From positions 1 through 49,009 of the IMG/VR virus record IMGVR_UViG_3300020171_002237: 49,009 nt of DNA. One strand, given 5' to 3'. The stretch's first letter is position 1, and every line of letters begins with the position of its first letter. The notes below the pieces were generated by a model, which was not told where the DNA came from, did not search any database, and saw nothing but the letters and a program-made list of their open reading frames with translations. The stretch is from a virus. Shown here piece by piece: positions 24,220 to 30,880 of this stretch. The translations under genes were made by a program, and so were the position numbers.

Positions 24220-26262
24220 TTAGCGTTTGAGCCAGGGACTGCGGATCACGCGGCGACTGAATTTGGGCTGTCCAGAAGCACTGATGCCAGCGCGACTGGG
24301 ATCAGTTGGGCTGGCATCAATGGAATCTGTGGACAAATCTGATGAGGTGACATTCACCTCGGGGTCGGGTGGCCGCGCCAGCCCGAGTTGTTTTTCCAAT
24401 TCGCGCCAGTGGCGCTCCTCAAAGCGGTCCAGACCGACACTCGATGCAGCAGCCCGGGCGTACACATAGCAGTCCAGAGCCTCGTTGCGCTCGCGCATCT
24501 TTTGCCACTCACGGTGTGCAAAGCCATTTCGGTCGTGGCGGGTGATCAAACTCTCGGCGCACAACTGCTGCACGTATTCAGCGTCCACCTTGGGCAGGTG
24601 GACAAATCCGGCTGGGTAAAGTGGCGTGCTGCCGTCAGAGCCCACATCAGCCGCTTTGCGCAGGTTGTTGTAAAGCTCCATCTTGGCCATGCCCACCGCC
24701 ACCGAATACAGCTTGATGCCTCGGCGCAGCTTCTTTCCACCCTGGGTCACATCGACCGCAGTGGGCGTGCCAATCAAGGCCGCGCCGCCCATCGCACCGC
24801 TGCGCACACCTTTGACTGGCATGAGTCGCGGGTCATGGCAACTGCGGGCGAACGCATAGGTCTCCTGGGTGGCAAAGCCGGTATCGAGCGCCAGCCGGGT
24901 CAAAGGCATCAACACACCACTGGCGTGCGTCCAGCGCTCGGCCAGTAACTCTGACAAGCGTTTCCAGACGGCATCGCGTGCAGTGTCACCCATCAGCACG
25001 CGGTGCTCCACCAGCCAGGACTCCTTGCCGCGTCCGAATGCCCAGATCGACACCTCGATCCGGTCTTTCTGCACGTCGGCACCGGCCACCAACAGCAAGC
25101 CACCCAGTGCAACGCTTCCGATTCGGTAATCTTCGCGGCGCTCAATCAGGCGCTGCCAATCCGGTGCTTCGCCTTCTTCGAGCCAGGTTTCACCCAGTTC
25201 GGTGTTTTTGAAGGTCTTGATGGCAGCAGCAGAACCAGATTCCTTGCTGACCGCGCTCTCCCAGGCTGCGGCCACATCGCGCCAGCTACGCCAGCCGACC
25301 GGGCTGTATAGGCTGGAGAGGTGAAATCCGGCAGTCTTTTTGCGACCTTTGCTGCTCTTTGCAGACTCTTGCGCGATCATGCTGCGCCATTGGCCCAGCT
25401 CCAGCATGCGCGTCTTGTGGTGCTCGGCAATCGGTTGCTCACAGGACTCGCACACGTAAGCGGCGGTCTCGGGTTTGGCTTTTTCCCAGCGCAGATTCTC
25501 AAAACGCAGCCACTGGCGGTGGTCGCAGTGCGGACAGGGCACAAAGTAGCGCCGCTGGTCACTTGCCTCGTACTCGCGCTCGATGGCCGATACACCCGAG
25601 ATCGTCGGGGTCGACACAATAAATATTTTGCGCCGGGTGAAGGTGCGCGTGCGTGCTTCGGCCAGTGAAATCGCATCACCTTCGCCTTCCACGTCGAGCG
25701 GGTAACCATCGACCTCGTCCAGGAACAAATAGCGCACCGGCATTGAGCGCAGTCCCACTGCACTGTTGGCACCGGTCATCACCAGCACGCCACCCCTGAA
25801 CTCCTTGGCCAGAATGGTGTTCCCGGAGTCTCGTGACCTGGCCGGTGATATCAATTCGCGCAGCGCCGCTGACTCCTCAATCAAGGGGTCGATCCGCTGC
25901 TTGGAGTTGCGCTTGGCCATGTCCACAGTCGGCCAGACCGCCATCATGGGCCCGGGCGCATGGTGGATCACGTAGCCAATCCAGTTGCTGCCCATTTCAG
26001 TTGCGCCCAGTTGCGCTGCCTTCATGAATACCACACGCTCCACTGGCGACGATGGTGAGAGGCAATCCATGATCTCTTTCAGGTACGGCGTGCGGCTGGT
26101 TCGCCAGCGACCGGGCTCGGCAGAGGCTTTGCTGGAGAGCATGCGGTGCTGATCGGACCACTCGGACACCGACAGCAGAGGGTCAGGCGTGAGGCCATCG
26201 CGCCAGGCTCGCTCTATTTCGCTTGCGCCATCGTAGTGATCGGTTTCGATTTCGGTGCTCAT
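24220..26262 (-). CDS. terminase large subunit, gpA family (TerL)
   Basis: 680 residues, in the normal range for gpA-type terminases. ATPase half: Walker-A-like KAAQLGATEMGSNWIGY near 81-97 and Walker B LFLDEVDGYP near 179-188. A Cys cluster CPHC...CESC near 240-275 resembles the Zn site of the family. Nuclease half: VAGADVQKDRIEVSIWAFG near 408 carries the first acidic metal ligand. Cuts concatemers and drives DNA into the prohead. Starts at ATG 26262, overlapping the TerS stop (TGATG). The family suggests cos-type packaging (inference). Confidence 0.95.
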   Translation of the reverse strand: MSTEIETDHYDGASEIERAWRDGLTPDPLLSVSEWSDQHRMLSSKASAEPGRWRTSRTPYLKEIMDCLSPSSPVERVVFMKAAQLGATEMGSNWIGYVIHHAPGPMMAVWPTVDMAKRNSKQRIDPLIEESAALRELISPARSRDSGNTILAKEFRGGVLVMTGANSAVGLRSMPVRYLFLDEVDGYPLDVEGEGDAISLAEARTRTFTRRKIFIVSTPTISGVSAIEREYEASDQRRYFVPCPHCDHRQWLRFENLRWEKAKPETAAYVCESCEQPIAEHHKTRMLELGQWRSMIAQESAKSSKGRKKTAGFHLSSLYSPVGWRSWRDVAAAWESAVSKESGSAAAIKTFKNTELGETWLEEGEAPDWQRLIERREDYRIGSVALGGLLLVAGADVQKDRIEVSIWAFGRGKESWLVEHRVLMGDTARDAVWKRLSELLAERWTHASGVLMPLTRLALDTGFATQETYAFARSCHDPRLMPVKGVRSGAMGGAALIGTPTAVDVTQGGKKLRRGIKLYSVAVGMAKMELYNNLRKAADVGSDGSTPLYPAGFVHLPKVDAEYVQQLCAESLITRHDRNGFAHREWQKMRERNEALDCYVYARAAASSVGLDRFEERHWRELEKQLGLARPPDPEVNVTSSDLSTDSIDASPTDPSRAGISASGQPKFSRRVIRSPWLKR

Positions 26263-26840
26263 CAGTCAACGCTTGCCTGTAAGTTACCCAATTCCTGCAA
26301 GTGCTCGCGCACCGCGTTCTCCAGCGCCACGTGCATGGTGTGCGCATCAATTTCCAATTTGGCGGCCATCTGGGCTGAGACCCGTGCGGGCCAGTTCAGC
26401 CAGGCATCACGTTCACTTCGGGCCAGTTTGAACACATGGGCAATGGCCTGCGGCCGATCAATGAGTTCGCCCTTGAGCCTGGCCAGTCGCACCTTGTTGG
26501 TCTGCGCCTTGACTACCTCGTTGACGGTTCGGGCTTGTAAGAGCGAGGTTCCACCAGCGCCGCCTGCACCACCACCGCCAGAACCAGTGTTGGTTGCAGC
26601 GCTCGCACCAACTCTGTCACCACCACCCTCGCCATCGACCTCCGGCACTTTGACCTTGACGGCGGGTCGTTGCGTGCCGGTCTTGGGCGAGCTGGTGTTG
26701 CGTTCCCACTGGGCATCGGCCTGATCAGGATCAATCGTGCCGTCGGAGAGCGCATTGATGCGACCGCTACGGATGGCCTTGTGTACAGCGGTGTCGGTGA
26801 CCCCGCGATGACGGGCGTAGGCGCGAATCGATAGTCCCAT
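26262..26840 (-). CDS. terminase small subunit (Nu1-like)
   Basis: 192 residues. The N-terminal HTH (IRAYARHRGVTDTAVHKAIRSGRINAL) binds the packaging site in this class of TerS. A Gly-rich linker (about 85-105) joins it to a helical C-terminal assembly domain (KVRLARLKGELIDRPQAIAHVFKLARSERDAWLNWPARVSAQMAAKLEID). Translated just before TerL, with a one-base overlap. Confidence 0.9.
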   Translation of the reverse strand: MGLSIRAYARHRGVTDTAVHKAIRSGRINALSDGTIDPDQADAQWERNTSSPKTGTQRPAVKVKVPEVDGEGGGDRVGASAATNTGSGGGGAGGAGGTSLLQARTVNEVVKAQTNKVRLARLKGELIDRPQAIAHVFKLARSERDAWLNWPARVSAQMAAKLEIDAHTMHVALENAVREHLQELGNLQASVD

Positions 26841-26891
26841 GGGTGTGTTTTGTTCTTTTCATCTCAAAAGTGATGCATCAGGTGCGTCCGG

Positions 26892-26915
26892 CAGAGATGC
26901 AAATTTGCATCTCTG
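26892..26915. repeat. perfect 24-bp palindrome (CAGAGATGCAAA half-site)
   Basis: Perfect inverted repeat centred on GCAAATTTGC in the 199-bp gap between the divergent terS and DUF6900 genes. It shares its core with a longer palindrome at 28096. It could be an operator, a transcript-end hairpin, or part of a packaging/cos region; the sequence alone does not decide. A further TGATGCATCA palindrome lies at 26871-26880. Confidence 0.7.
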
Positions 26916-26976
26916 GTGGGGTGTTGGTTTGAAGCCAATCAAAGAAAAAAATGATTCAAAAAAAGATGCAAATTGA

Positions 26977-27007
26977 CTTGGCTTCTCAAGCACACAGCGT
27001 CTTACTA
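26977..27007 (+). promoter_or_regulatory. 31-bp leader element, copy 1
   Basis: CTTGGCTTC, 7 variable bases, CACAGCGTC, then TTACTA. Preceded by an A-rich GATTCAAAAA stretch and TTGA. Ends 32 nt before the ATG at 27040. Confidence 0.6.
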
Positions 27008-27039
27008 CATGCATCGCAACCAACCAAACGGAGTTTGAA

Positions 27040-27249
27040 ATGAAAAGCACCATCGACCAGATTTTTGCCCTGATTGCTGAGAAGCACCTCTTTATCGAAA
27101 CCCTGGAAACACGCAACTCAGACAGCCTTGACTTCCATGACGTGTCAGTCTGGGGTGTGCGCAGCGCCCTGGAAGCAGCCTTTAAAGCAGGGGTTGAGTT
27201 GGGTGCATCCATGCCAAAACCGACTGAGTCGGAGATTGGCAACACATAA
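27040..27249 (+). CDS. DUF6900 domain protein
   Basis: 69 residues. FALIAEKHLFIETLETRNSDSLDFHDVSVWGVRSALEAAFKAG is the DUF6900 signature. Small, soluble, acidic; the family has no known function but is frequent in phages and plasmids of proteobacteria. First of five plus-strand genes that each carry their own 31-bp leader, against the direction of the flanking phage operons. Ribosome site ACGGAG upstream. Confidence 0.8.
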   Translation: MKSTIDQIFALIAEKHLFIETLETRNSDSLDFHDVSVWGVRSALEAAFKAGVELGASMPKPTESEIGNT

Positions 27250-27258
27250 ACAAATCAC

Positions 27259-27289
27259 GACAAGCCAAGCAGAAAAAGCTTGGCTTGTC
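27259..27289 (+). terminator. 12-bp perfect hairpin after the DUF6900 gene, overlapping leader copy 2
   Basis: GACAAGCCAAGC (27259-27270) pairs perfectly with GCTTGGCTTGTC (27278-27289) around a 7-nt A-rich loop. There is no U-tract after it (TTGC follows), so it may be a weak terminator or a structural part of the leader element, whose CTTGGCTTG block forms the 3' arm. Confidence 0.5.
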
Positions 27290-27309
27290 TTGCAAACAGC
27301 GCGTTCATT
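27279..27309 (+). promoter_or_regulatory. 31-bp leader element, copy 2
   Basis: CTTGGCTTG, 7 variable bases, AACAGCGCG, then TTCATT. Ends 35 nt before the ATG at 27345. Its 5' block is the right arm of a 12-bp hairpin. Confidence 0.6.
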
Positions 27310-27344
27310 ACATCGTCTTAACAACCACCACGAAGGAGCCTCAA

Positions 27345-28082
27345 ATGAGCACCATTTCATTGACCGCCACCCAGCAGAGCATGCTGGCCCATGCCATCCA
27401 TCACACTGAAGGCCGCATCGACTGGTTTCCAGAAAACATCAAAGGCGGCGCACGCCAGAAAGTGTTGCAAGGACTTTTCAATCGCGCCTTGATCACGCCA
27501 CATGGATCAGACTGGCTGGTCGCCGCCGAGGGCTACGACGCGCTGGGGTGCGCCAGACCCACTGCTTGCAGCATCGCACCAGACCCAGATCTTGACGCAG
27601 CCGTGGCGCAGGCTGAGGCAACGTGGGCGCAAGGTGTGGATACCAACGAGTCAGCGCCAGCAGCTCAAGCCGAATCAGGCGAAGTCGCCATCGAAACCGG
27701 AACCGAAACACAAGTCGACCAGCACGACAACGCCACAGGCTGCGAAGAACGCCCGGCTGGCACTGATGCACCAGCAACTGAAATCGACGCGACACAGGGC
27801 CAGCCCTTGCCAGCGGCAGCGCCAGCCGAACAGCCCATTACGAAGGCCATCCGCACCCGAGAGCACAGCAAGCAGGCCACCATCATCGGGATGCTCCAAC
27901 GCGTCGAGGGTGCCACCATCGCCCAGATCTGCGAGGCAACTGGCTGGCAGGCGCACACGGTGCGCGGCACCTTTGCCGGAGCCTTCAAAAAGAAGCTGGG
28001 GCTCACCATTACATCGGTCAAGCCACAGGGTGGCGAGCGCAGCTACCGCGTTGTGGCATCGACAGATGAATTGCTGGCTTGA
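27345..28082 (+). CDS. DUF3489 domain protein
   Basis: 245 residues from ATG 27345, which has AAGGAG 6 nt upstream; an upstream in-frame ATG at 27285 lies before the leader element and is not used. The N-terminal part (SLTATQQSMLAHAIHHTEGRIDWFP...GGARQKVLQGLFNRALI) is a DNA-binding-like helical domain. A low-complexity acidic middle (about 90-175) follows. The C-terminal EHSKQATIIGMLQRVEGATIAQICEATGWQAHTVRGTFAGAFKKKLGL is the DUF3489 winged helix. In many genomes DUF3489, DUF2924 and a serine recombinase gene occur together; here the last two are 18 kb away. Confidence 0.85.
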   Translation: MSTISLTATQQSMLAHAIHHTEGRIDWFPENIKGGARQKVLQGLFNRALITPHGSDWLVAAEGYDALGCARPTACSIAPDPDLDAAVAQAEATWAQGVDTNESAPAAQAESGEVAIETGTETQVDQHDNATGCEERPAGTDAPATEIDATQGQPLPAAAPAEQPITKAIRTREHSKQATIIGMLQRVEGATIAQICEATGWQAHTVRGTFAGAFKKKLGLTITSVKPQGGERSYRVVASTDELLA

Positions 28083-28095
28083 TCGGATGTATGGA

Positions 28096-28121
28096 CTGGG
28101 TGCGCAAATTTGCGCACCCAG
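28096..28121. repeat. perfect 26-bp palindrome (CTGGGTGCGCAAA half-site)
   Basis: Perfect inverted repeat beginning 13 bp after the DUF3489 stop. As RNA it would form a strong hairpin, followed by ATTGATTC and seven A but no U-tract. It shares a GCAAATTTGC core with the palindrome at 26892, and a 16-bp core with 40918-40933 inside the ParB-like gene. Terminator or operator; unresolved. Confidence 0.7.
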
Positions 28122-28149
28122 ATTGATTCAAAAAAATGATGCGAATTGA

Positions 28150-28180
28150 CTTGGCTTCTCAAGCGAACAGCGTCTTCATA
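28150..28180 (+). promoter_or_regulatory. 31-bp leader element, copy 3
   Basis: CTTGGCTTC, 7 variable bases, AACAGCGTC, then TTCATA. Preceded by the same A-rich GATTCAAAAA block as copy 1. Ends 40 nt before the ATG at 28221. Confidence 0.6.
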
Positions 28181-28220
28181 GAGGTGTCGCGATTGACGAC
28201 GAACCTTTAGGAAAAACGCA

Positions 28221-28580
28221 ATGACAACCATGACCATCACCATCGAGCGCACACCGCGCACCGTCCAACTTGGCACCGCCACCCTCCAAACCGAGGAGTT
28301 GAGTGTCTCCTTGCCCTTTGCCCGCAAGCCTTGCGACCTAAGCGAACTCGGCGGCGGGACACCTTCCAAAGTGCTGGTCACCGAAACCCGCGAGATGACC
28401 ACCACAGAATTTGACGAGTTCGCCGCCAACTTGCTTCGTTCACGCCCCTGGCTAAACGGTCGGGGAGGCACCACACGTGAAGGCACCCTTTGCGTCGAGG
28501 TCTGCGCACCGGGTCGCCCCTACCTTTACATCAACCCCGAAGGCGGCGATTACGCCCGGTACGTGGCGCGTCTCGGATAA
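28221..28580 (+). CDS. unknown accessory protein, 119 aa
   Basis: Starts MTTMTITIERTPRTVQLGTATLQTEEL, with TAGGAAA at usable spacing. Mixed alpha/beta, no membrane segment; the C-terminal GRPYLYINPEGGDYARYVARLG is rich in aromatic residues. Not recognised. A single gene between leader copies 3 and 4, so probably its own transcript. Confidence 0.6.
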   Translation: MTTMTITIERTPRTVQLGTATLQTEELSVSLPFARKPCDLSELGGGTPSKVLVTETREMTTTEFDEFAANLLRSRPWLNGRGGTTREGTLCVEVCAPGRPYLYINPEGGDYARYVARLG

Positions 28581-28611
28581 GAAAATTGATTGAAAAAGGA
28601 AGCCAAATTGA

Positions 28612-28642
28612 CTTGGCTTCTCCATCAAACAGCGCGTTACTA
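28612..28642 (+). promoter_or_regulatory. 31-bp leader element, copy 4
   Basis: CTTGGCTTC, 7 variable bases, AACAGCGCG, then TTACTA. Its TTGGCTTC (28613-28620) pairs perfectly with GAAGCCAA (28599-28606), giving an 8-bp hairpin. Ends 37 nt before the ATG at 28680. Confidence 0.6.
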
Positions 28643-28679
28643 CGGGTGTCGCAACAACCACACTGAGAGGACAAACATC

Positions 28680-28889
28680 ATGAGCCAAGTCACCGTTAAA
28701 CGCATCTCCACCACCGAAGAACTTGTCACCCAACGCACTGTTGGCTACCAAATCTTTGTCAACGACGAGTATTTGCTGACCTGCACCGATGTTTGCGATG
28801 CGATGGACTTTAAGGAAAAGCTTGAAAAGCAGCCGCACGATTGGGTCCAAATTACATCTCACTCTGATTGGGACAAGGCAAAAACCTGA
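28680..28889 (+). CDS. unknown accessory protein, 69 aa
   Basis: Starts MSQVTVKRISTTEELVTQ with GAGAGGAC upstream. The longer open frame from 28590 crosses leader copy 4 and is less likely. Small acidic protein with two predicted strands and a helix (YQIFVNDEYLLTCTDVCDAMDFKEKLEKQ). Not recognised. Followed by an 8-bp CGGGCCAG/CTGGCTCG hairpin (28896-28915). Confidence 0.55.
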   Translation: MSQVTVKRISTTEELVTQRTVGYQIFVNDEYLLTCTDVCDAMDFKEKLEKQPHDWVQITSHSDWDKAKT

Positions 28890-28895
28890 CACCAA

Positions 28896-28915
28896 CGGGC
28901 CAGCAAACTGGCTCG
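28896..28915 (+). terminator. hairpin after the 69-aa gene
   Basis: CGGGCCAG and CTGGCTCG pair (one G-T) around a CAAA loop, 7 bp after the stop at 28889. No U-tract follows (ATAAATAG), so it is a weak terminator candidate. Confidence 0.4.
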
Positions 28916-28945
28916 ATAAATAGATTCAAAAATGATCAGAATTAA

Positions 28946-28976
28946 CTTGGCTTCTCAATCAAACAGCGCGTTACTA
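28946..28976 (+). promoter_or_regulatory. 31-bp leader element, copy 5
   Basis: CTTGGCTTC, 7 variable bases, AACAGCGCG, then TTACTA; preceded by GATTCAAAAA as in copies 1 and 3. Ends 34 nt before the ATG at 29011. Confidence 0.6.
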
Positions 28977-29010
28977 GAGGCATCGCAACACACCAAACGG
29001 AAGAATTGAA

Positions 29011-29376
29011 ATGACCAACGCAACACAAACCCTCGCCACACAGAACCTTGATTTGGGCTTTTGGGGCACCATGAACGAACACGCCACCGCCGCTTGGCCC
29101 ATCGCCTCCACAGCGATTGCCACAGCCACAGGGTGCGAACCTGAACAAGTCAGAGCCTTCTTGGACAGCCGCCACGGACGCCACTTTGCAGACGATGTCC
29201 AAAACGGACTTTTTGTGGGTTGCAACCTTAAGGACGCGATTGACAAAGCAACTGCCAAATGGATGGGCTGGACGATTGGCCGCATCACCGCCAAGGAAAC
29301 TGGCATCCCTCGCGGCATGGCTTACTTGACCGGGTTTGTGGTGCAAGCCGCCATCGACGACGAGCTTTTTGCCTGA
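29011..29376 (+). CDS. unknown accessory protein, 121 aa
   Basis: Starts MTNATQTLATQNLDLGFWGTMNEHA with CGGAAG upstream. Helical, with EQVRAFLDSRHGRHFADDVQNGL and a hydrophobic C-terminal half (MGWTIGRITAKETGIPRGMAYLTGFVV). Resembles small hypothetical proteins of plasmids and phages; function unknown. Last of the leader-element genes here. Its last 55 bp overlap the convergent membrane-protein gene. Confidence 0.65.
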   Translation: MTNATQTLATQNLDLGFWGTMNEHATAAWPIASTAIATATGCEPEQVRAFLDSRHGRHFADDVQNGLFVGCNLKDAIDKATAKWMGWTIGRITAKETGIPRGMAYLTGFVVQAAIDDELFA

Positions 29377-29588
29377 CGCACTCGCCGGGCCTCAAACGCC
29401 CGGCGCAGCAAGTAGCTGCGCGCCAGCGACACACCCGTAAAGATCAATCCGATCATCAGGTTCTGCGACAAGGTCGCATGCAGTCCAAACAGCGGGAACA
29501 CCAAATACTGAGTAGTGACAGCCACGATGTAGCCCACCAGCACGTTGGCCACCGACTCCACCAGGGACATCCAGCGCGACTGCATCAT
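29322..29588 (-). CDS. DUF7220-like small membrane protein
   Basis: 88 residues (87 if the second ATG at 29585 is used). SRWMSLVESVANVLVGYIVAVTTQYLVFPLFGL...LSQNLMIGLIFTGVSLARSYLLRRAFEARR fits the DUF7220 pattern: two transmembrane segments and a short positive tail. The start overlaps the methyltransferase stop. The C-terminal 18 codons run antisense to the end of the 121-aa gene. Function unknown. Confidence 0.75.
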   Translation of the reverse strand: MMQSRWMSLVESVANVLVGYIVAVTTQYLVFPLFGLHATLSQNLMIGLIFTGVSLARSYLLRRAFEARRVRQAKSSSSMAACTTNPVK

Positions 29589-30880
29589 GATTGACCCTGA
29601 TCATTTTGGCTATCGTCGCCAGTATCCCCGACGACAACTCCGGCCAAATTGTTGAAGCCAACGCCATCGCACTCGCGACTGGCGAGTTTCTCGGTCCAGT
29701 CTTGCCAGCGCCGGACAATCACGTCGACATACTTCGGATCGAGTTCCATCAGGCGCGCCGTGCGGCCTGACTTTTCTGCGGCGATCAGGGTCGTGCCGGA
29801 TCCGCCAAAGGGGTCGAGCACCACGTCACCGGGCTTGCTGGAGTTACGAATCGCACGCTCCACCAGCTCGACCGGCTTCATGGTCGGGTGCAAATCATTC
29901 TTGTGGGGCTTTTTGATCTGCCATACGTCACTCTGGTCCCGGTCGCCACACCAGTGGTGCTTGCCGCCTTCCGGCCAGCCGTACAGAATGGGTTCGTACT
30001 GGCGCTGGTAGTCTGAGCGACCCATGGTGAAGGTGTTCTTGGCCCAGATGATGAAGGTCGACCACTTGCCACCGGCCTCGCGAAACGCCGCTTGCAGCAC
30101 GTCGAGTTCACTTGACGACATGGCCACGTAGACCGCGCCCGTACAGTTGGCCATGATGGGTGTGAGGGCCGCCAGCAGGAAGTCATAAAACCCGTCGCCC
30201 AGGTTGTCGTTGAGGATGGCGCGGTCTTTACCGCGCATCTTGTCCTTGGCGCTGTTGGCATAGTTGACGTTGTACGGCGGGTCGGTGACCGTCATGTCCA
30301 CCTCTTTGCCTTGCAGCAACTGCTCGTAGCACTTGACATCGGTGGCATCACCACACAGAACGCGGTGGCCACCGAGCAGCCACACGTCGCCTGGGCGCGA
30401 GATAACTGACTCCTGCGACTCGGGTACCTCATCGTCACCGGTTTGGCCCGTGTCGCCTTCGTCGCCCTCGAACAGGTCGGCCAGTGCGTCCGCATCAAAG
30501 CCGGTGAGCGACAAATCGAAATCGTCATCGCGCAGTGCATCAAGTTCTACCCGCAGCATTGCATCGTCCCAGCCTGCGTTTTCAGCAATGCGGTTGTCTG
30601 CAATGATCAGGGCTCGGCGCTGGGTGGGCGTCAGATGGTCGAGCACGACCACCGGCACGACTTCCAGTCCGAGTTTCTGTGCCGCCGTCAGTCTGCCGTG
30701 GCCCGCCACGATGATGCCGTCACTGCCAGCCAGAATAGGGTTGGTAAAGCCAAACTCAACGATGGACGCAGCGATTTGAGCGACTTGATCTTCCGAATGG
30801 GTGCGCGCATTTCTGGCGTATGGCAGCAGTTTGCCGGTTGGCCACTGCTCGATTTTGTTGGCCAGCCAGGATGCGGTCAT
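29585..30880 (-). CDS. ParB-domain DNA methyltransferase 1 (beta-class, DPPY)
   Basis: 431 residues from ATG 30880; a longer open frame to 31102 overlaps the upstream gene and has no matching domain. An N-terminal ParB/Spo0J-type domain (NARTHSEDQVAQIAASIVEFGFTNPIL, VAGHGRLTAAQKLGL, IADNRIAENAGWD) spans ~1-130. After an acidic linker comes the methyltransferase with motif IV DPPY at 200-203 and the SAM-binding DPFGGSGTT near 356-364. That order is beta class. Likely adenine-N6 or cytosine-N4 transfer; the target is unknown and no restriction partner is seen. Coupled to the upstream methyltransferase gene by ATGA. Confidence 0.9.
   Translation of the reverse strand: MTASWLANKIEQWPTGKLLPYARNARTHSEDQVAQIAASIVEFGFTNPILAGSDGIIVAGHGRLTAAQKLGLEVVPVVVLDHLTPTQRRALIIADNRIAENAGWDDAMLRVELDALRDDDFDLSLTGFDADALADLFEGDEGDTGQTGDDEVPESQESVISRPGDVWLLGGHRVLCGDATDVKCYEQLLQGKEVDMTVTDPPYNVNYANSAKDKMRGKDRAILNDNLGDGFYDFLLAALTPIMANCTGAVYVAMSSSELDVLQAAFREAGGKWSTFIIWAKNTFTMGRSDYQRQYEPILYGWPEGGKHHWCGDRDQSDVWQIKKPHKNDLHPTMKPVELVERAIRNSSKPGDVVLDPFGGSGTTLIAAEKSGRTARLMELDPKYVDVIVRRWQDWTEKLASRECDGVGFNNLAGVVVGDTGDDSQNDQGQS

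Noticed and set aside
26973-26978. TTGACT in front of element copies 1, 3 and 4 as a classical -35 box
   Set aside because: 17 bp downstream there is no -10 box in any copy (AGCGTC or similar), and copies 2, 6 and 7 lack TTGACT. The TTGGCT-18-TTmmTA reading fits all copies better.
27279-27296. sigma-54 promoter (GG-N10-GC) in leader copy 2
   Set aside because: The spacing is wrong by two bases and the GC element is not kept in other copies.
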